NCBI GenBank assembly: GCA_963818925.1
Contig: CAWFTN010000001.1
Location: 62,001 to 126,000, forward strand
From: JAMXLG01 sp963818925
GTDB lineage: Bacteria > Vulcanimicrobiota > Vulcanimicrobiia > Vulcanimicrobiales > Vulcanimicrobiaceae
DNA: 64,000 nucleotides
Direction of reading: 5' to 3'
A program made the translations under genes and the position numbers. This document shows, in pieces, positions 41,236-49,587 of the stretch (position 1 is its first letter; each line of letters starts with the position of its first letter). The notes beneath the pieces were generated by a model. The model saw only the letters and a list, made by a program, of their open reading frames with translations, did not search any database and was not told the DNA's origin.

Positions 41236-42249
41236 ATGTTGAAAGTTCTTGCGTTCCTTCTTGCTGCCGCGCTGGCATCGCCGATGCCGACCGATACGCC
41301 GCAGCCCGATCATTTCAACCGGCTTGCGCCGCTGCAGTTCGTTGTGTCAACGCCGCAGGGCAGTGGACGCGCGCTGTACTTTGCAAATGGCTCGCTCGAC
41401 GGCGATCGCAATGCGACCACGGCGTTGATCGTCGTGCACGGCGTGTTGCGCGATGCAGATTACTACTACGACACCGGGATGGAAGCGATACACGACGAGG
41501 GACGCTCCGATGTCCTCGTCATCTCGCCGCAATTCGTCGAGGCGCAAGATATACAGGGTCACAACCTCCCGAACGACACGTTGCGGTGGAATGGAAAGTG
41601 GCCGGGCGGATCGCCGGCATTGGCTCCGGCACCGATCGCAAGCTATGCGGTATTCGATGCAATGATTGCGCGGCTGTCCGATCGTACGCGGTTTCCGAAG
41701 ATGAGAGAGATTGTTATCGCGGGACATTCTGCCGGCGGACAGATCGTACAGCGGTATGCGGCGGTCGGCCGCGCCCCGCAACTCGACTCCGGTTCGCCGG
41801 TACCGGTGCATCTCGTCGTCGCCAATCCGTCTTCCTATTTCTATTTCAGCAATGACCGGCCGGTGCACGTGAGCAATTGCCCGGATTACAATCAATGGCG
41901 ATACGGTATCGCGGGCGCTCCGCCGTACGTCACGGGAACGGATGCGGAACTCGAAGCACGATACGTCAAACGCCATGTGACGTATCTGCTCGGTACGGCA
42001 GATACGAATCCGAATGAGGATGATCTCGATCGCAGCTGCGGCGGCGAGGCGCAAGGGCCGTATCGCTTCGCGCGTGGCAAAAACTACATCACCTACATTC
42101 GTAAACGCCATCCCTCGGGAACGGCGCAAGACTTCGGGTTCGTCCAAGGCGTGCCGCACGACAACCGCCGCATGTTCCGCTCCGAATGCGGAAGAGCGGT
42201 CATCTTCGGCGGCAGTACGTCAACCTGCGCGCCATATGGGAAAATCTGA
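41236..42249 (+). CDS. Secreted alpha/beta-hydrolase
   Basis: About 337 residues with signal peptide (LKVLAFLLAAALASPMP). Hydrolase motifs: ALIVVHGVLRDADYYYDTG (oxyanion strand), nucleophile EIVIAGHSAGGQIVQRYA, LLGTADTNPNEDDLD (acid Asp) and VQGVPHDNRRMF (His). Four Cys may form disulfides. AAGGAG lies just one base before ATG 41236 but six before the next codon TTG 41239, so the TTG may be the true start. Substrate unknown, probably an ester or peptide bond outside the cytoplasm. It follows the sugar importer after 72 bases. Confidence 0.8.
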   Translation: MLKVLAFLLAAALASPMPTDTPQPDHFNRLAPLQFVVSTPQGSGRALYFANGSLDGDRNATTALIVVHGVLRDADYYYDTGMEAIHDEGRSDVLVISPQFVEAQDIQGHNLPNDTLRWNGKWPGGSPALAPAPIASYAVFDAMIARLSDRTRFPKMREIVIAGHSAGGQIVQRYAAVGRAPQLDSGSPVPVHLVVANPSSYFYFSNDRPVHVSNCPDYNQWRYGIAGAPPYVTGTDAELEARYVKRHVTYLLGTADTNPNEDDLDRSCGGEAQGPYRFARGKNYITYIRKRHPSGTAQDFGFVQGVPHDNRRMFRSECGRAVIFGGSTSTCAPYGKI

Positions 42250-42262
42250 TCCGCTACGAAAA

Positions 42263-42751
42263 TTAAGCGTACGGACCGACGCGCAGTCTTGCTGCCGCGC
42301 GATCGATCGAGCGCCGGACATACATGTTGGGCACCGTACCGGCGTAGCAAGATGTTTCCGCTTCACGATCTCCCTCGAGTCGCGCGAGCGCCGATCCCAC
42401 GCCTGAGCTACGTGAAATACCGGCGGTGCAGTGGATCATGAAGCGGTCGACATCATTGCTCCAGCGATCCCAGAACCATACGATCTCTTCTGCCATTGCA
42501 TCGGTCATGACGACCAGATGCGGAAACTCGGCGGGATCATGCGATTCAGGTGTGAGATCGTCGAAGATCATCTGAAGAATGTCGACGTATCCGTTTTTGA
42601 CTTTGCAGATGTCCGCGACTGTCTGACCGGGATCTTCCCGATTGTCGTTGATCGAGATCACGACATAACGCCCTGGGATCGCGGCGGCCTGCGCCATCGT
42701 TCGAGACAAGATGACGAATCGGTTTGTAAGGTTGCTCGCACCGACGTTCAT
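42263..42751 (-). CDS. Protein-tyrosine/dual-specificity phosphatase-like protein
   Basis: 162 residues. The PTP signature H107-C-T-A-G-I-S-R114-S (HC-x5-R-S) is intact, with FMIHCTAGISRSSGVGSALAR forming the P-loop and following helix. A candidate general-acid Asp lies in FDDLTPESHDPAEF. This class includes bacterial Tyr phosphatases and phytase-like enzymes resembling the family of tyrosine phosphatases encoded by rhizobia. It could oppose the Ser/Thr kinase at 45912, but nothing links them beyond proximity. The gene is 13 bases from the convergent hydrolase gene. Confidence 0.8.
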   Translation of the reverse strand: MNVGASNLTNRFVILSRTMAQAAAIPGRYVVISINDNREDPGQTVADICKVKNGYVDILQMIFDDLTPESHDPAEFPHLVVMTDAMAEEIVWFWDRWSNDVDRFMIHCTAGISRSSGVGSALARLEGDREAETSCYAGTVPNMYVRRSIDRAAARLRVGPYA

Positions 42752-42793
42752 GCTTTCACCATGTTGGCCGCGCTTCTGATCCGTTGCGGTCGA

Positions 42794-43468
42794 CTAGAAC
42801 GGGAAGTCGTTTTGTGAGAGGTTGGCGTTCAGGTTCCAGTCGGTGAAGGACTGGTCGAGGACGACTTTGTCGCCTTCGTAGAGTACCTGACGGACGGGGA
42901 AGTGCGATTGCTGCGAGAGATAGAGTTTCTGCAGCGTGATGCCGCCGTTGCTCGCGGGGTCCGCGACTTTGAGCGTCAGCAGATCCGTCTGCGCACCGTC
43001 CACCGCACCCGCATCGGAGGTTTGCGTAAGGTCGCCTTTGACGGAGGTATAGCGCGCGATAATATTCTGCGGCAGTCCATCGGGAATCGTATAGCCGCGA
43101 ATCGAGACGGCGCGTCCATCGTGCAGGCTAATTTTCAAATGGATACCTGAGAAGAGGCCGCCTTGATGCCCGCTCACTTGGTCGCCGCCGGTCCACACCG
43201 CGCCGCCTCCGCGGCCGGGACCCGATTCGATGAGCGTCTTCGCATTGTGCGGCTTCAGGAACGAGTAGTCGTAGACGCGATCTTGAACGTCGTCGCCTTT
43301 GACTTCGTGCGAATGAAGTTTATACGTGAAGCTCGTCGTTTTTCCGAACGCGTCATCGAACGCGGAAACCGCAGGCGTGCCCGAAGCGGCGCCGGCGAAT
43401 GCGCGAGGCAGAAGTACGGCAGCGAGCGCCGCTGCAAGAATCAGAAGCGGTGTCCTTGGTCTTTGCAT
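42794..43468 (-). CDS. Secreted LolA/DUF1571-like protein
   Basis: 224 residues with signal peptide (PLLILAAALAAVLLPRAFA). The mature part has the half-barrel pattern of outer-membrane lipoprotein-sorting relatives: FTYKLHSHEVKGDDVQDRVYDYSFLKP, KTLIESGPGRGGGAVWTGGDQVSGH, LTLKVADPASNGGITLQKLYLSQQSHFPVRQVLYEG. It ends WNLNANLSQNDFPF. Similar in type to the product at 28382. Probably binds lipid or a hydrophobic partner in the periplasm. Separated by 11 bases from the USP gene. Confidence 0.72.
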   Translation of the reverse strand: MQRPRTPLLILAAALAAVLLPRAFAGAASGTPAVSAFDDAFGKTTSFTYKLHSHEVKGDDVQDRVYDYSFLKPHNAKTLIESGPGRGGGAVWTGGDQVSGHQGGLFSGIHLKISLHDGRAVSIRGYTIPDGLPQNIIARYTSVKGDLTQTSDAGAVDGAQTDLLTLKVADPASNGGITLQKLYLSQQSHFPVRQVLYEGDKVVLDQSFTDWNLNANLSQNDFPF

Positions 43469-43479
43469 GAATCCTCCGT

Positions 43480-44106
43480 TTACAGTGGCGCGCCCGGCGT
43501 CGCAGCTTCTTCCACGAGCAGCGTGCCGTGCTTACCTTCAACGCCGATCAAGACGTCGCACTTGGCGTCCGCAGCAATCTCTTCGATGGTCCGTCCCAGA
43601 GGCGCGCCGGTGTACTTACCCTCACGAAACGAACCGAGAATGATCAAATTTGCCTTTTCGCGCTTTGCCAGGTCGAGTACCGCCTGTTTGGTTGATCGCG
43701 CCTTGATAATATCCGTCCGTAGACTAACGTCCGTATTGGAGGCAATCGTTTCGGCGGCTCCCAGCGCGTCGAGCGCGGCGCGTTCTTCGATGGGCATCTC
43801 GGCGTCGGGCGGCAGTGTATACGGTACTTCGATCACGTACACGGCGAGCAGCTCCGATTTCTCGCCGCGGGCGAGTTTGGCCGCGAGCGCCATCATGTGG
43901 CCGGAGAGAATGTCTTGCGAAAAGACGACGACGATCGAGCCGACCATCCGTTCGAGTTCTGTCTCCGCCTCCTTCGCTAGCTTTTGAACGAACGAGGCGG
44001 GCGGATGCAGCATCCACCAGAGCGTCGCTACGATCGCCACGAGGATGCAGATTGCGATAACGACGCCGGCAACGGTGATATGGATGTCCGAACTGCTATA
44101 GATCAT
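43480..44106 (-). CDS. Membrane-tethered universal stress protein
   Basis: 208 residues: an N-terminal membrane helix (about 10-32, VAGVVIAICILVAIVATLWWMLH) joined to a UspA domain beginning GSIVVVFSQDILSGHMMALAAKLA. Its nucleotide-site pattern is ANLIILGSFREGKYTGAPLGRTIEEIAADAKCDVLI, a variant of G-x2-G-x9-G-S/T. Most Usps are soluble, so the tether is unusual. Start overlaps the 58-aa membrane protein gene (ATGA), itself 3 bases after an APC permease, suggesting Usp-mediated control of that transporter. Confidence 0.85.
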   Translation of the reverse strand: MIYSSSDIHITVAGVVIAICILVAIVATLWWMLHPPASFVQKLAKEAETELERMVGSIVVVFSQDILSGHMMALAAKLARGEKSELLAVYVIEVPYTLPPDAEMPIEERAALDALGAAETIASNTDVSLRTDIIKARSTKQAVLDLAKREKANLIILGSFREGKYTGAPLGRTIEEIAADAKCDVLIGVEGKHGTLLVEEAATPGAPL

Positions 44107-44279
44107 CGACGCATCGCCTCACGGACTTGCCGAAGACGAATCACGCCGAGCAGAATCATCGCGGCTCCAAGCACGATACCGGTGAACGATTGCGCGATCG
44201 GGTAACGCAGCATTTGGAAAACGACGAACGCGCCGACGACGATCGTGAAGACGGAGAGAGCACCGCGAAAAACGAGCAT
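44103..44279 (-). CDS. 58-aa membrane protein between permease and USP
   Basis: ATG 44279, 58 codons, TGA overlapping the USP start. Two short hydrophobic segments, LSVFTIVVGAFVVFQML and SFTGIVLGAAMILLGVI, linked by RYPIAQ and ending in a basic tail RLRQVREAMRR. This is a helical-hairpin topology. AGG lies just before the start, 3 bases after the permease TAG. Likely translated by coupling and possibly a small accessory subunit of the permease/USP complex. No family recognised. Confidence 0.65.
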   Translation of the reverse strand: MLVFRGALSVFTIVVGAFVVFQMLRYPIAQSFTGIVLGAAMILLGVIRLRQVREAMRR

Positions 44280-44282
44280 CGC

Positions 44283-45902
44283 CTACACTGCTTCCTTCAA
44301 GCGCCGCTCGTCGCTTTCTTTGACGTTTGCAATGTATTCGTCCATCAGCTCTAGTTCGCCGGCGCGGCGCAGAATCTCCATTTGCTCCGAGCGCCAATGG
44401 CGTTTGCGCGAACGGAACACCGGTAAACCCTTCGACTTGCGGTACACGGCGTACAGAACGAGTCCGAACGCGATCCACAACGGTCCGGCGATGCGGCCGA
44501 TCGGATGCGTGATCATCGTGAAGATCAAGATCGCGACAATGCCGATGAAGCCGACGACGGCGATCAACGGAAACTCGACGCGCTCGCCACGGAATCTGAA
44601 CGGGATGTTCACTGGGATTTTGAACTTGCGCGGGCTGAGCGGATCGGTCATCCGCAGTGCGACGAGCGTGACGAAGACGAACGAGTAGCTCGTCGCGGCG
44701 CCGAACGCGTAAAGGTCTCCCAAGAAATCGATACCGCTTTCGCCGTTGAAATGCCTCGTGTAGAAGTCTTTCATCGCCGGACTCAGCGACGGAAGCGCTG
44801 CAAAGATCACTTCGACGAGGGCCACCCCGCTGAAGACCAAGAGCGAAACGGTCGGCGTACGGAAGCGGCGATGGACGCTTTGGAAGATCGACGGCAGTAA
44901 CTGCCCCTTCGACATCGCGTACGCAATTCGCGAACTGCCGAAGACTCCCGAGTTCGATGAAATCAACAGCAGCACCGCGCCGAGGACCGGCACGTAAAAC
45001 GCTGCAACCGCTCCCCAGTAGGGGACTTGCTTCGCGATGAGCGCGACGGCCTTACCGTTGTTGTCGCTATTGCCTAGCCACTGCCACAACAATTGCGCAT
45101 GACCGTTGGCATCGGGCGGAATCGGATGCCACGTATGCATGCCGAGCGCGAGGTTCGCATAGGAAAGCGCAAAGATCAAAATCGTCAAGATCAGCGCGGT
45201 CGACGTGCGCGGGATGATCGATGCGGGACGCTGCGTTTCTTCCGCTGCTTGCGAGATCGATTCGAGCCCGACGAACGACACGATGGCAAGCGAAATGCCT
45301 TTCATGAAATCGAACGGCGTCGGCCAGCTCGTCTTCATCGTATGCACGAGCAGATCGGGGCTGAACGCAAACAAAAAACCGAGCGTAAGAATCGCCGTCT
45401 CGCTCACGATGTCCAGACCGCTCACGAATCCGTTGAACGCCGTCGATTCTCGAACGCCGATGAAGTTGAGGATGCACAGCCCGGCGACCAACCCAATCGT
45501 GACGGCAAAATGCGCCCATGGATGCGGGCCGCTTCCGAGGATCGGAAGCAGTTCGCTCAAGTAGTCGACGCAGCTCCAAGCAAAGAGCGCGATGTCGATT
45601 GTGAAGTCGAGCAGAACCGCCCAACCGGCGATGAACCCGAAGATATCGCCGAGGCCGCGAAGCACGAAATACTGACCGCCGCCTGCGACCGGATATGTAG
45701 CGGCTAACTCGGTGTATGCGAGTCCGATGCAGACATACACGATGCCGGCGAAAAGAAACGCAACGTTCGATGCGCCCGCCGCGGCGCCGAGCACGAGTCC
45801 GAGCCCGACGAAGATGTCCGCGCCAACATCCGAGTAGCCCCACGAAAACGAACCCCAGGGCGTCACGGAGCGGCGGAGCTCGGGATTTTTATCCTTCGGC
45901 AT
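44283..45902 (-). CDS. APC-superfamily amino acid permease
   Basis: 539 residues with about 12-13 membrane helices. N-terminal TPWGSFSWGYSDVGADIFVGLGLVLGAAAG holds the APC unwound-helix motif region. AYTELAATYPVAGGGQYFVLRGLGDIFGFIAGWAVLLDF is the second signature, and FVGLESISQAAEETQRPASIIPR is the IL3-like segment. A long cytoplasmic C-terminus (from about 480) is basic then acidic and helical (EQMEILRRAGELELMDEYIANVKES). Import of amino acids or polyamines; substrate unknown. Head gene of the permease/58-aa/USP set. Confidence 0.9.
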   Translation of the reverse strand: MPKDKNPELRRSVTPWGSFSWGYSDVGADIFVGLGLVLGAAAGASNVAFLFAGIVYVCIGLAYTELAATYPVAGGGQYFVLRGLGDIFGFIAGWAVLLDFTIDIALFAWSCVDYLSELLPILGSGPHPWAHFAVTIGLVAGLCILNFIGVRESTAFNGFVSGLDIVSETAILTLGFLFAFSPDLLVHTMKTSWPTPFDFMKGISLAIVSFVGLESISQAAEETQRPASIIPRTSTALILTILIFALSYANLALGMHTWHPIPPDANGHAQLLWQWLGNSDNNGKAVALIAKQVPYWGAVAAFYVPVLGAVLLLISSNSGVFGSSRIAYAMSKGQLLPSIFQSVHRRFRTPTVSLLVFSGVALVEVIFAALPSLSPAMKDFYTRHFNGESGIDFLGDLYAFGAATSYSFVFVTLVALRMTDPLSPRKFKIPVNIPFRFRGERVEFPLIAVVGFIGIVAILIFTMITHPIGRIAGPLWIAFGLVLYAVYRKSKGLPVFRSRKRHWRSEQMEILRRAGELELMDEYIANVKESDERRLKEAV

Positions 45903-45911
45903 ACGTCGTTA

Positions 45912-47195
45912 CTAGAAGATGATTCCGATCGCCGTGCGTTCTAGAGCGTTGATCATGTACTCGGCGTGCGCGTACTGCTCGTGCAATCCGTAGTCGTGAA
46001 AAATCCGAAGCGCTTCGTTCAAGCGGTTGACGGCGTCACGCAGTTCGTTACGATCGCGCCGGCCGTCGGCTGCCTTCTGCAAAATCATCGTTGCGTATTT
46101 CAGTGCCGTTTTCGCATATTCGGATTCGTTGTTGCTGACCGAAAGTTCGTGCATCGCGGCAACGTAGGCGTCTTTTGCTTCATCGTAGTCGCGACGACGC
46201 GTTGCGATCATCCCTTTGAGAACGTTCTCTAATGCGTCGGTCCGGTTACGCGAGCTCGCCAGCGCCTTATCCAACGCCTGGCGCAACGTCGGATCCGTTG
46301 TTTTCGCGGACGGAGTGAACGTCTTGAGGGGCTTCGCGTCGGGAACGGGCGTCGTGGGCGAAGCGGGGACGGCCGGACCGAGCAGCGCAGCGATGTCCGC
46401 CATAAATTCGCGCGCGGTCTGATAGCGCCGTCCAGGATCTTTTTCGATCGCACGCATGATGACGTGCTCGAGCGACTCGGGAATATTGCGGTTGATTTCA
46501 CGCGGCGACGTGGGCAGATCGTGGACGTGCGAATACATCGTCGCAACAATATCATCGCGGTCGTTCCGGAACGGCAACGTGCCGGTGAAGATTTCGTACA
46601 TTACGATGCCGACGGAGTAGAGGTCGCTGCGGACGTCGGCCGGTTTGCTCAAGAACCGCTCCGGAGCCAGATATGAGATCGTACCGACGATCTGGCCCGT
46701 GCGCGTCGTTTGCGTGACTTCACTCGCGCGGCGCGCAAGACCAAAGTCGGTGAGCTTCGTGTGCTTGCCGTCTTCGACGATCATGATATTCGACGGCTTG
46801 ATGTCGCGATGGATAATGCCTTGCGAATTCGCGTAATCGAGCGCCTCAAGGACCTCGTGAACGTATCCGAGCGCTTGCCGGTAGCCGAGCTCACCGGGTT
46901 CTAACTGCGACAGCGTCTTTCCGCGGACGAGTTCCATCACGATATACGAGATGCCGTTGTCTTCACCGGCGTCATACACGGCAACGATGTGCGGGTGATT
47001 CAGGCGCGCCATCGCGCGCGCTTCCATCAAAAGACGAGCGTTCGTCTCGTCGGAGCGCTCGATGAGCACCTTGACGGCGACGTCGCGGTGGAGTGTTTTA
47101 TCGAGCGCACGATACGTATCAGCCGTACCGCCGCGTCCGATAAGCTCGACGATTTCATAGCGTCCGCCGAGCGTCCGTCCTTGGAGCGAGTCCAC
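45912..47195 (-). CDS. Ser/Thr protein kinase with C-terminal helical repeats
   Basis: 427 residues. Hanks-type kinase domain (1-265): GRYEIVELIGRGGTADTY (G-loop), HRDVAVKVLIE (Lys), HRDIKPSNIMIV, KLTDFGLARR, SYLAPERF, and MYEIFTGTLPFRND. A Pro/Thr-rich linker (about 270-300) leads to a TPR-like helical region (RRRDYDEAKDAYVAAMHELS, AVNRLNEALRIFHDYGLHEQYAHAEYMINALE). No membrane helix or PASTA repeats, so it is cytosolic and probably senses or docks through the helical tail. GTG start. The gene is 9 bases from the permease. Confidence 0.92.
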   Translation of the reverse strand: MDSLQGRTLGGRYEIVELIGRGGTADTYRALDKTLHRDVAVKVLIERSDETNARLLMEARAMARLNHPHIVAVYDAGEDNGISYIVMELVRGKTLSQLEPGELGYRQALGYVHEVLEALDYANSQGIIHRDIKPSNIMIVEDGKHTKLTDFGLARRASEVTQTTRTGQIVGTISYLAPERFLSKPADVRSDLYSVGIVMYEIFTGTLPFRNDRDDIVATMYSHVHDLPTSPREINRNIPESLEHVIMRAIEKDPGRRYQTAREFMADIAALLGPAVPASPTTPVPDAKPLKTFTPSAKTTDPTLRQALDKALASSRNRTDALENVLKGMIATRRRDYDEAKDAYVAAMHELSVSNNESEYAKTALKYATMILQKAADGRRDRNELRDAVNRLNEALRIFHDYGLHEQYAHAEYMINALERTAIGIIF

Positions 47196-47219
47196 TAGTC
47201 GATTCTATCCATATACTGA

Positions 47220-47555
47220 CTAGAACGCGTTTCGATGCAGGGCTAACCGATTACCGTCTATCGCGACAACATCGAAGCGTATTCGCGCCCCTGGCGCTGC
47301 GATTTGGGCGAAGTCTTCGCCGACGGCTCGTAACGTATCCCTCTTTCTCCGATCGACTGCGGAAAGCGCACTCCCGTAAGCGCGGCCGTCGCGGCACTTG
47401 ACCTCGACGATAACGAGCGTGCGGCCGTCGAGCGCGATCAAATCGGCCTCACCCGACGGCGTGCGGTAGTTGCGCGCGACGATGCGGTATCCGCAGGACT
47501 CCAAAAATGTCGCAGCGACATCCTCACCCCGCTGCCCCTTGCTCTTCGTGCTCAC
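47220..47555 (-). CDS. YraN/UPF0102-family putative endonuclease
   Basis: 111 residues from GTG 47555 inside the 3' end of rnhB; an upstream frame to 47609 is probably shadow. Begins STKSKGQRGEDVAATFLESCGYRIVARNYRTPSGEADLIALDGRTLVIVEVKCRDG. That is the holliday-junction-nuclease-like core with catalytic E...D-x(n)-E-x-K (GEADLI, VEVK). Position next to rnhB, rbgA, lepB and rplS is the classic genomic context of yraN. Molecular role unproven in the family; a DNA-repair nuclease is likely. Confidence 0.88.
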   Translation of the reverse strand: MSTKSKGQRGEDVAATFLESCGYRIVARNYRTPSGEADLIALDGRTLVIVEVKCRDGRAYGSALSAVDRRKRDTLRAVGEDFAQIAAPGARIRFDVVAIDGNRLALHRNAF

Positions 47556-48267
47556 GAAGTTCCACTGCGTCCTCGCCTTCCTCGAACAAGAGTTCGAGCT
47601 GCGAATCACGGACGCGCCACCATGCCGCGCGATGATGCTCGCTCGGGCCGTAGATCTTCAGCGCCTCGATGTGGACGGGCGTCCCGTATCCTTTGTGGAG
47701 ATCGAAGCGGTAGCGCGGATCGGTCTCGTGCAGTTGCGTGAGCAGCGTGTCGCGATGGACCTTCGCAAGGATCGACGCGGCTGACACGACGGCGCAGATG
47801 GCGTCGCCTTTGATGAGCGGTTCCTGCGGTCCCGAAAACGATTTGATCCGGACGGCGTCGGTGAAGAGATACTCGGGCGGATCGCAGGTCAGTGAGGCGA
47901 TCGCGCGTTCCATCGCAAGAACGCTCGCCCAATAGATGTTGAGGCGGTTGATCTCGGCAACGCTTGCGACGCCGATGCCCCACCCGTGGGCCGCGTCGCG
48001 AATCTCGTGCGCGAGCTGCGCGCGCACGTCCGGGCGGACTTGCTTTGAATCGTTGAGGCCTTTGAGAAGCAATGGCTCGTGCGCAACGACGCACGCGGCG
48101 ACAACCGGCCCCGCGAGTGGACCGCGTCCCGCTTCGTCCACACCGCCGATGAAGGTGAAGCCTTTCTCGCGCACGGCATATTCGTACCGGTGCAGTCGAT
48201 GCAGGCGGCGGCGTTCGCGTTCGTATGCGTTCTTGGCTTTACGCTGTTTCTCGAGCTTCGTCGTCAT
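47524..48267 (-). CDS. rnhB: Ribonuclease HII
   Basis: 247 residues. Degrades RNA in RNA/DNA hybrids and cleaves at single ribonucleotides. Motifs: FIGGVDEAGRGPLAGPVVAACVV (D-E-G-R-G), SKQVRPDVRAQLA, LFTDAVRI with Asp, and ICAVVSAASILAKVHRDTLL plus Y-x-F-x-x-H-K-G-Y-G-T-P-V-H. An N-terminal basic extension (about 40 residues, KQRKAKNAYERERRRLHRLHRYEYAVREKG) is longer than usual. C-terminal tail is acidic. Overlaps rbgA by 29 bases upstream and yraN downstream. Confidence 0.95.
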   Translation of the reverse strand: MTTKLEKQRKAKNAYERERRRLHRLHRYEYAVREKGFTFIGGVDEAGRGPLAGPVVAACVVAHEPLLLKGLNDSKQVRPDVRAQLAHEIRDAAHGWGIGVASVAEINRLNIYWASVLAMERAIASLTCDPPEYLFTDAVRIKSFSGPQEPLIKGDAICAVVSAASILAKVHRDTLLTQLHETDPRYRFDLHKGYGTPVHIEALKIYGPSEHHRAAWWRVRDSQLELLFEEGEDAVELREHEEQGAAG

Positions 48268-49060
48268 CGGGTGCTTCTAAACTCACGCGTCCAAAGGTTC
48301 CATCGTTGAACGCGCGGATGTATGATTGCGCCGCGTTGTGGTAATCGACCTCGCCTCCGCGGCGGGCAAATCCACGTGCGCGTGCAAAGTTTTCTAGATC
48401 GGGCACGTTCGTACGCCCGTTCGTCTTGGAAACTAGCCAACGGTGGAAATTGACGGCGACTTCTTCGGGGTCATACCGTTCGCGCGGCACGGCACCGATG
48501 AGCGCGAGTTTCCATTGCGATTCCGGCGTCTCGATCTTCGGGACGAGAATACCCGGCGTGTCCATCAGTTCGATCGCGGGCGCTAAACGGAACCATTGCA
48601 ACTGACGTGTGACGCCGGCGCGGTCTTCGGTCTTGGCCGCCGCGCGTTTGAGCAAACCGTTGATAATCGACGACTTGCCGGAGTTCGGAAGGCCGACGAC
48701 GATCGCGCGCGTCATGCCGCTCCGTTTGCCGGCAACCGACGTCACGGCGCGGAGAATGCGTCCTACGCTTTGCTGCTGTCGTCCCTCGACGGCGATCGTT
48801 TCGTGTCCGTGCGACGCAAAGTCGGCAACCCACGCGTTCGTCGTGGCCGGTTCGGCAAGATCGTCGCGATTGAGAATCGTGAGGCGCGCGCGATTCCCGA
48901 TCAACGCGTCGAGCATGGGGTTCGCGTCACTGCGCGGCGCGCGCGCATCGATCACTTCGATGACGAGATCGACGAGCTTGAGATACTCGCCCATCTTGCG
49001 CATTGCGCGCACCATGTGGCCGGGATACCACTGGACCGCGCGCTGAAGATCGGCGTTCAC
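48239..49060 (-). CDS. rbgA: Ribosome biogenesis GTPase RbgA/YlqF
   Basis: 273-residue circularly permuted GTPase acting in late 50S assembly. G4 comes first as ILNRDDL, then G1 IVVGLPNSGKSSIINGLLKRAA, G2-like GVTRQLQW and G3 MDTPGILVPK. N-terminal QWYPGHMVRAMRKMGEYLKLVDLVIEVIDARAPRSD is diagnostic. C-terminal ANTAR-like helical part includes the Arg-Gly segment ARARGFARRGGEVDYHNAAQSYIRAFNDG. GTG start overlaps the lepB stop (GTGA). Confidence 0.93.
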   Translation of the reverse strand: MNADLQRAVQWYPGHMVRAMRKMGEYLKLVDLVIEVIDARAPRSDANPMLDALIGNRARLTILNRDDLAEPATTNAWVADFASHGHETIAVEGRQQQSVGRILRAVTSVAGKRSGMTRAIVVGLPNSGKSSIINGLLKRAAAKTEDRAGVTRQLQWFRLAPAIELMDTPGILVPKIETPESQWKLALIGAVPRERYDPEEVAVNFHRWLVSKTNGRTNVPDLENFARARGFARRGGEVDYHNAAQSYIRAFNDGTFGRVSLEAPDDDEARETA

Positions 49061-49566
49061 AGCGTTCCGACGTTATGGAGTGGCCAGATTCCGGCGAGCG
49101 CGCGGCCGGCGAGGTCGTTATCTCCGACCGGGCCGAAAAAGCGAGAGTCTTCGCTGTTTGCGCGATTGTCGCCGAGCACGTAAACGCTGTTCGGGGGAAC
49201 GGTGATTTCGCCGAAGCTGCGCGGGTCGTTGTAGCGGACGTAGGGTTCGTCCAGGCGCGTGCCGTCGACGTACACCACGCCGCGGTCGATGCGAATCGTA
49301 TCGCCCGCAATGCCGACCACGCGCTTGATGTAGAGCTCCGGCCGGTCGGCAACGTGGATGAATGCGACGATATCTCCGCGATGCGGAGGACCGAAGCGGT
49401 ACGCAAGCGTGTTGATGAGGACGTACTCGCCCGAATCAATGTGCGGCTCCATCGAGAGTCCGCTTACCTGCGGCGCGCGAACGAAAAACGCCGCGATCAA
49501 TGCAGCGAGGATCGCGAGTTGCAACGCGAGGCTCGCGAACGAGCGCAATTGCACGAACCTGACCAC
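49057..49566 (-). CDS. lepB: Signal peptidase I (first of three)
   Basis: 169 residues: one N-terminal membrane helix (LALQLAILAALIAAFFVRA), then the S26 catalytic core with Ser in VSGLSMEPHIDSGEYVLIN, Lys in LYIKRVVGIAGDT, and VYVLGDNRANSEDSRFFGPV. It removes signal peptides at the outer face of the inner membrane. More divergent than the other two copies and lacks their YIPS segment, so it is not a recent duplicate of them. GTG start. Downstream neighbour rbgA overlaps. Confidence 0.92.
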   Translation of the reverse strand: MVRFVQLRSFASLALQLAILAALIAAFFVRAPQVSGLSMEPHIDSGEYVLINTLAYRFGPPHRGDIVAFIHVADRPELYIKRVVGIAGDTIRIDRGVVYVDGTRLDEPYVRYNDPRSFGEITVPPNSVYVLGDNRANSEDSRFFGPVGDNDLAGRALAGIWPLHNVGTL

Positions 49567-49587
49567 GAAGGCCGACCTTCGACGGTA

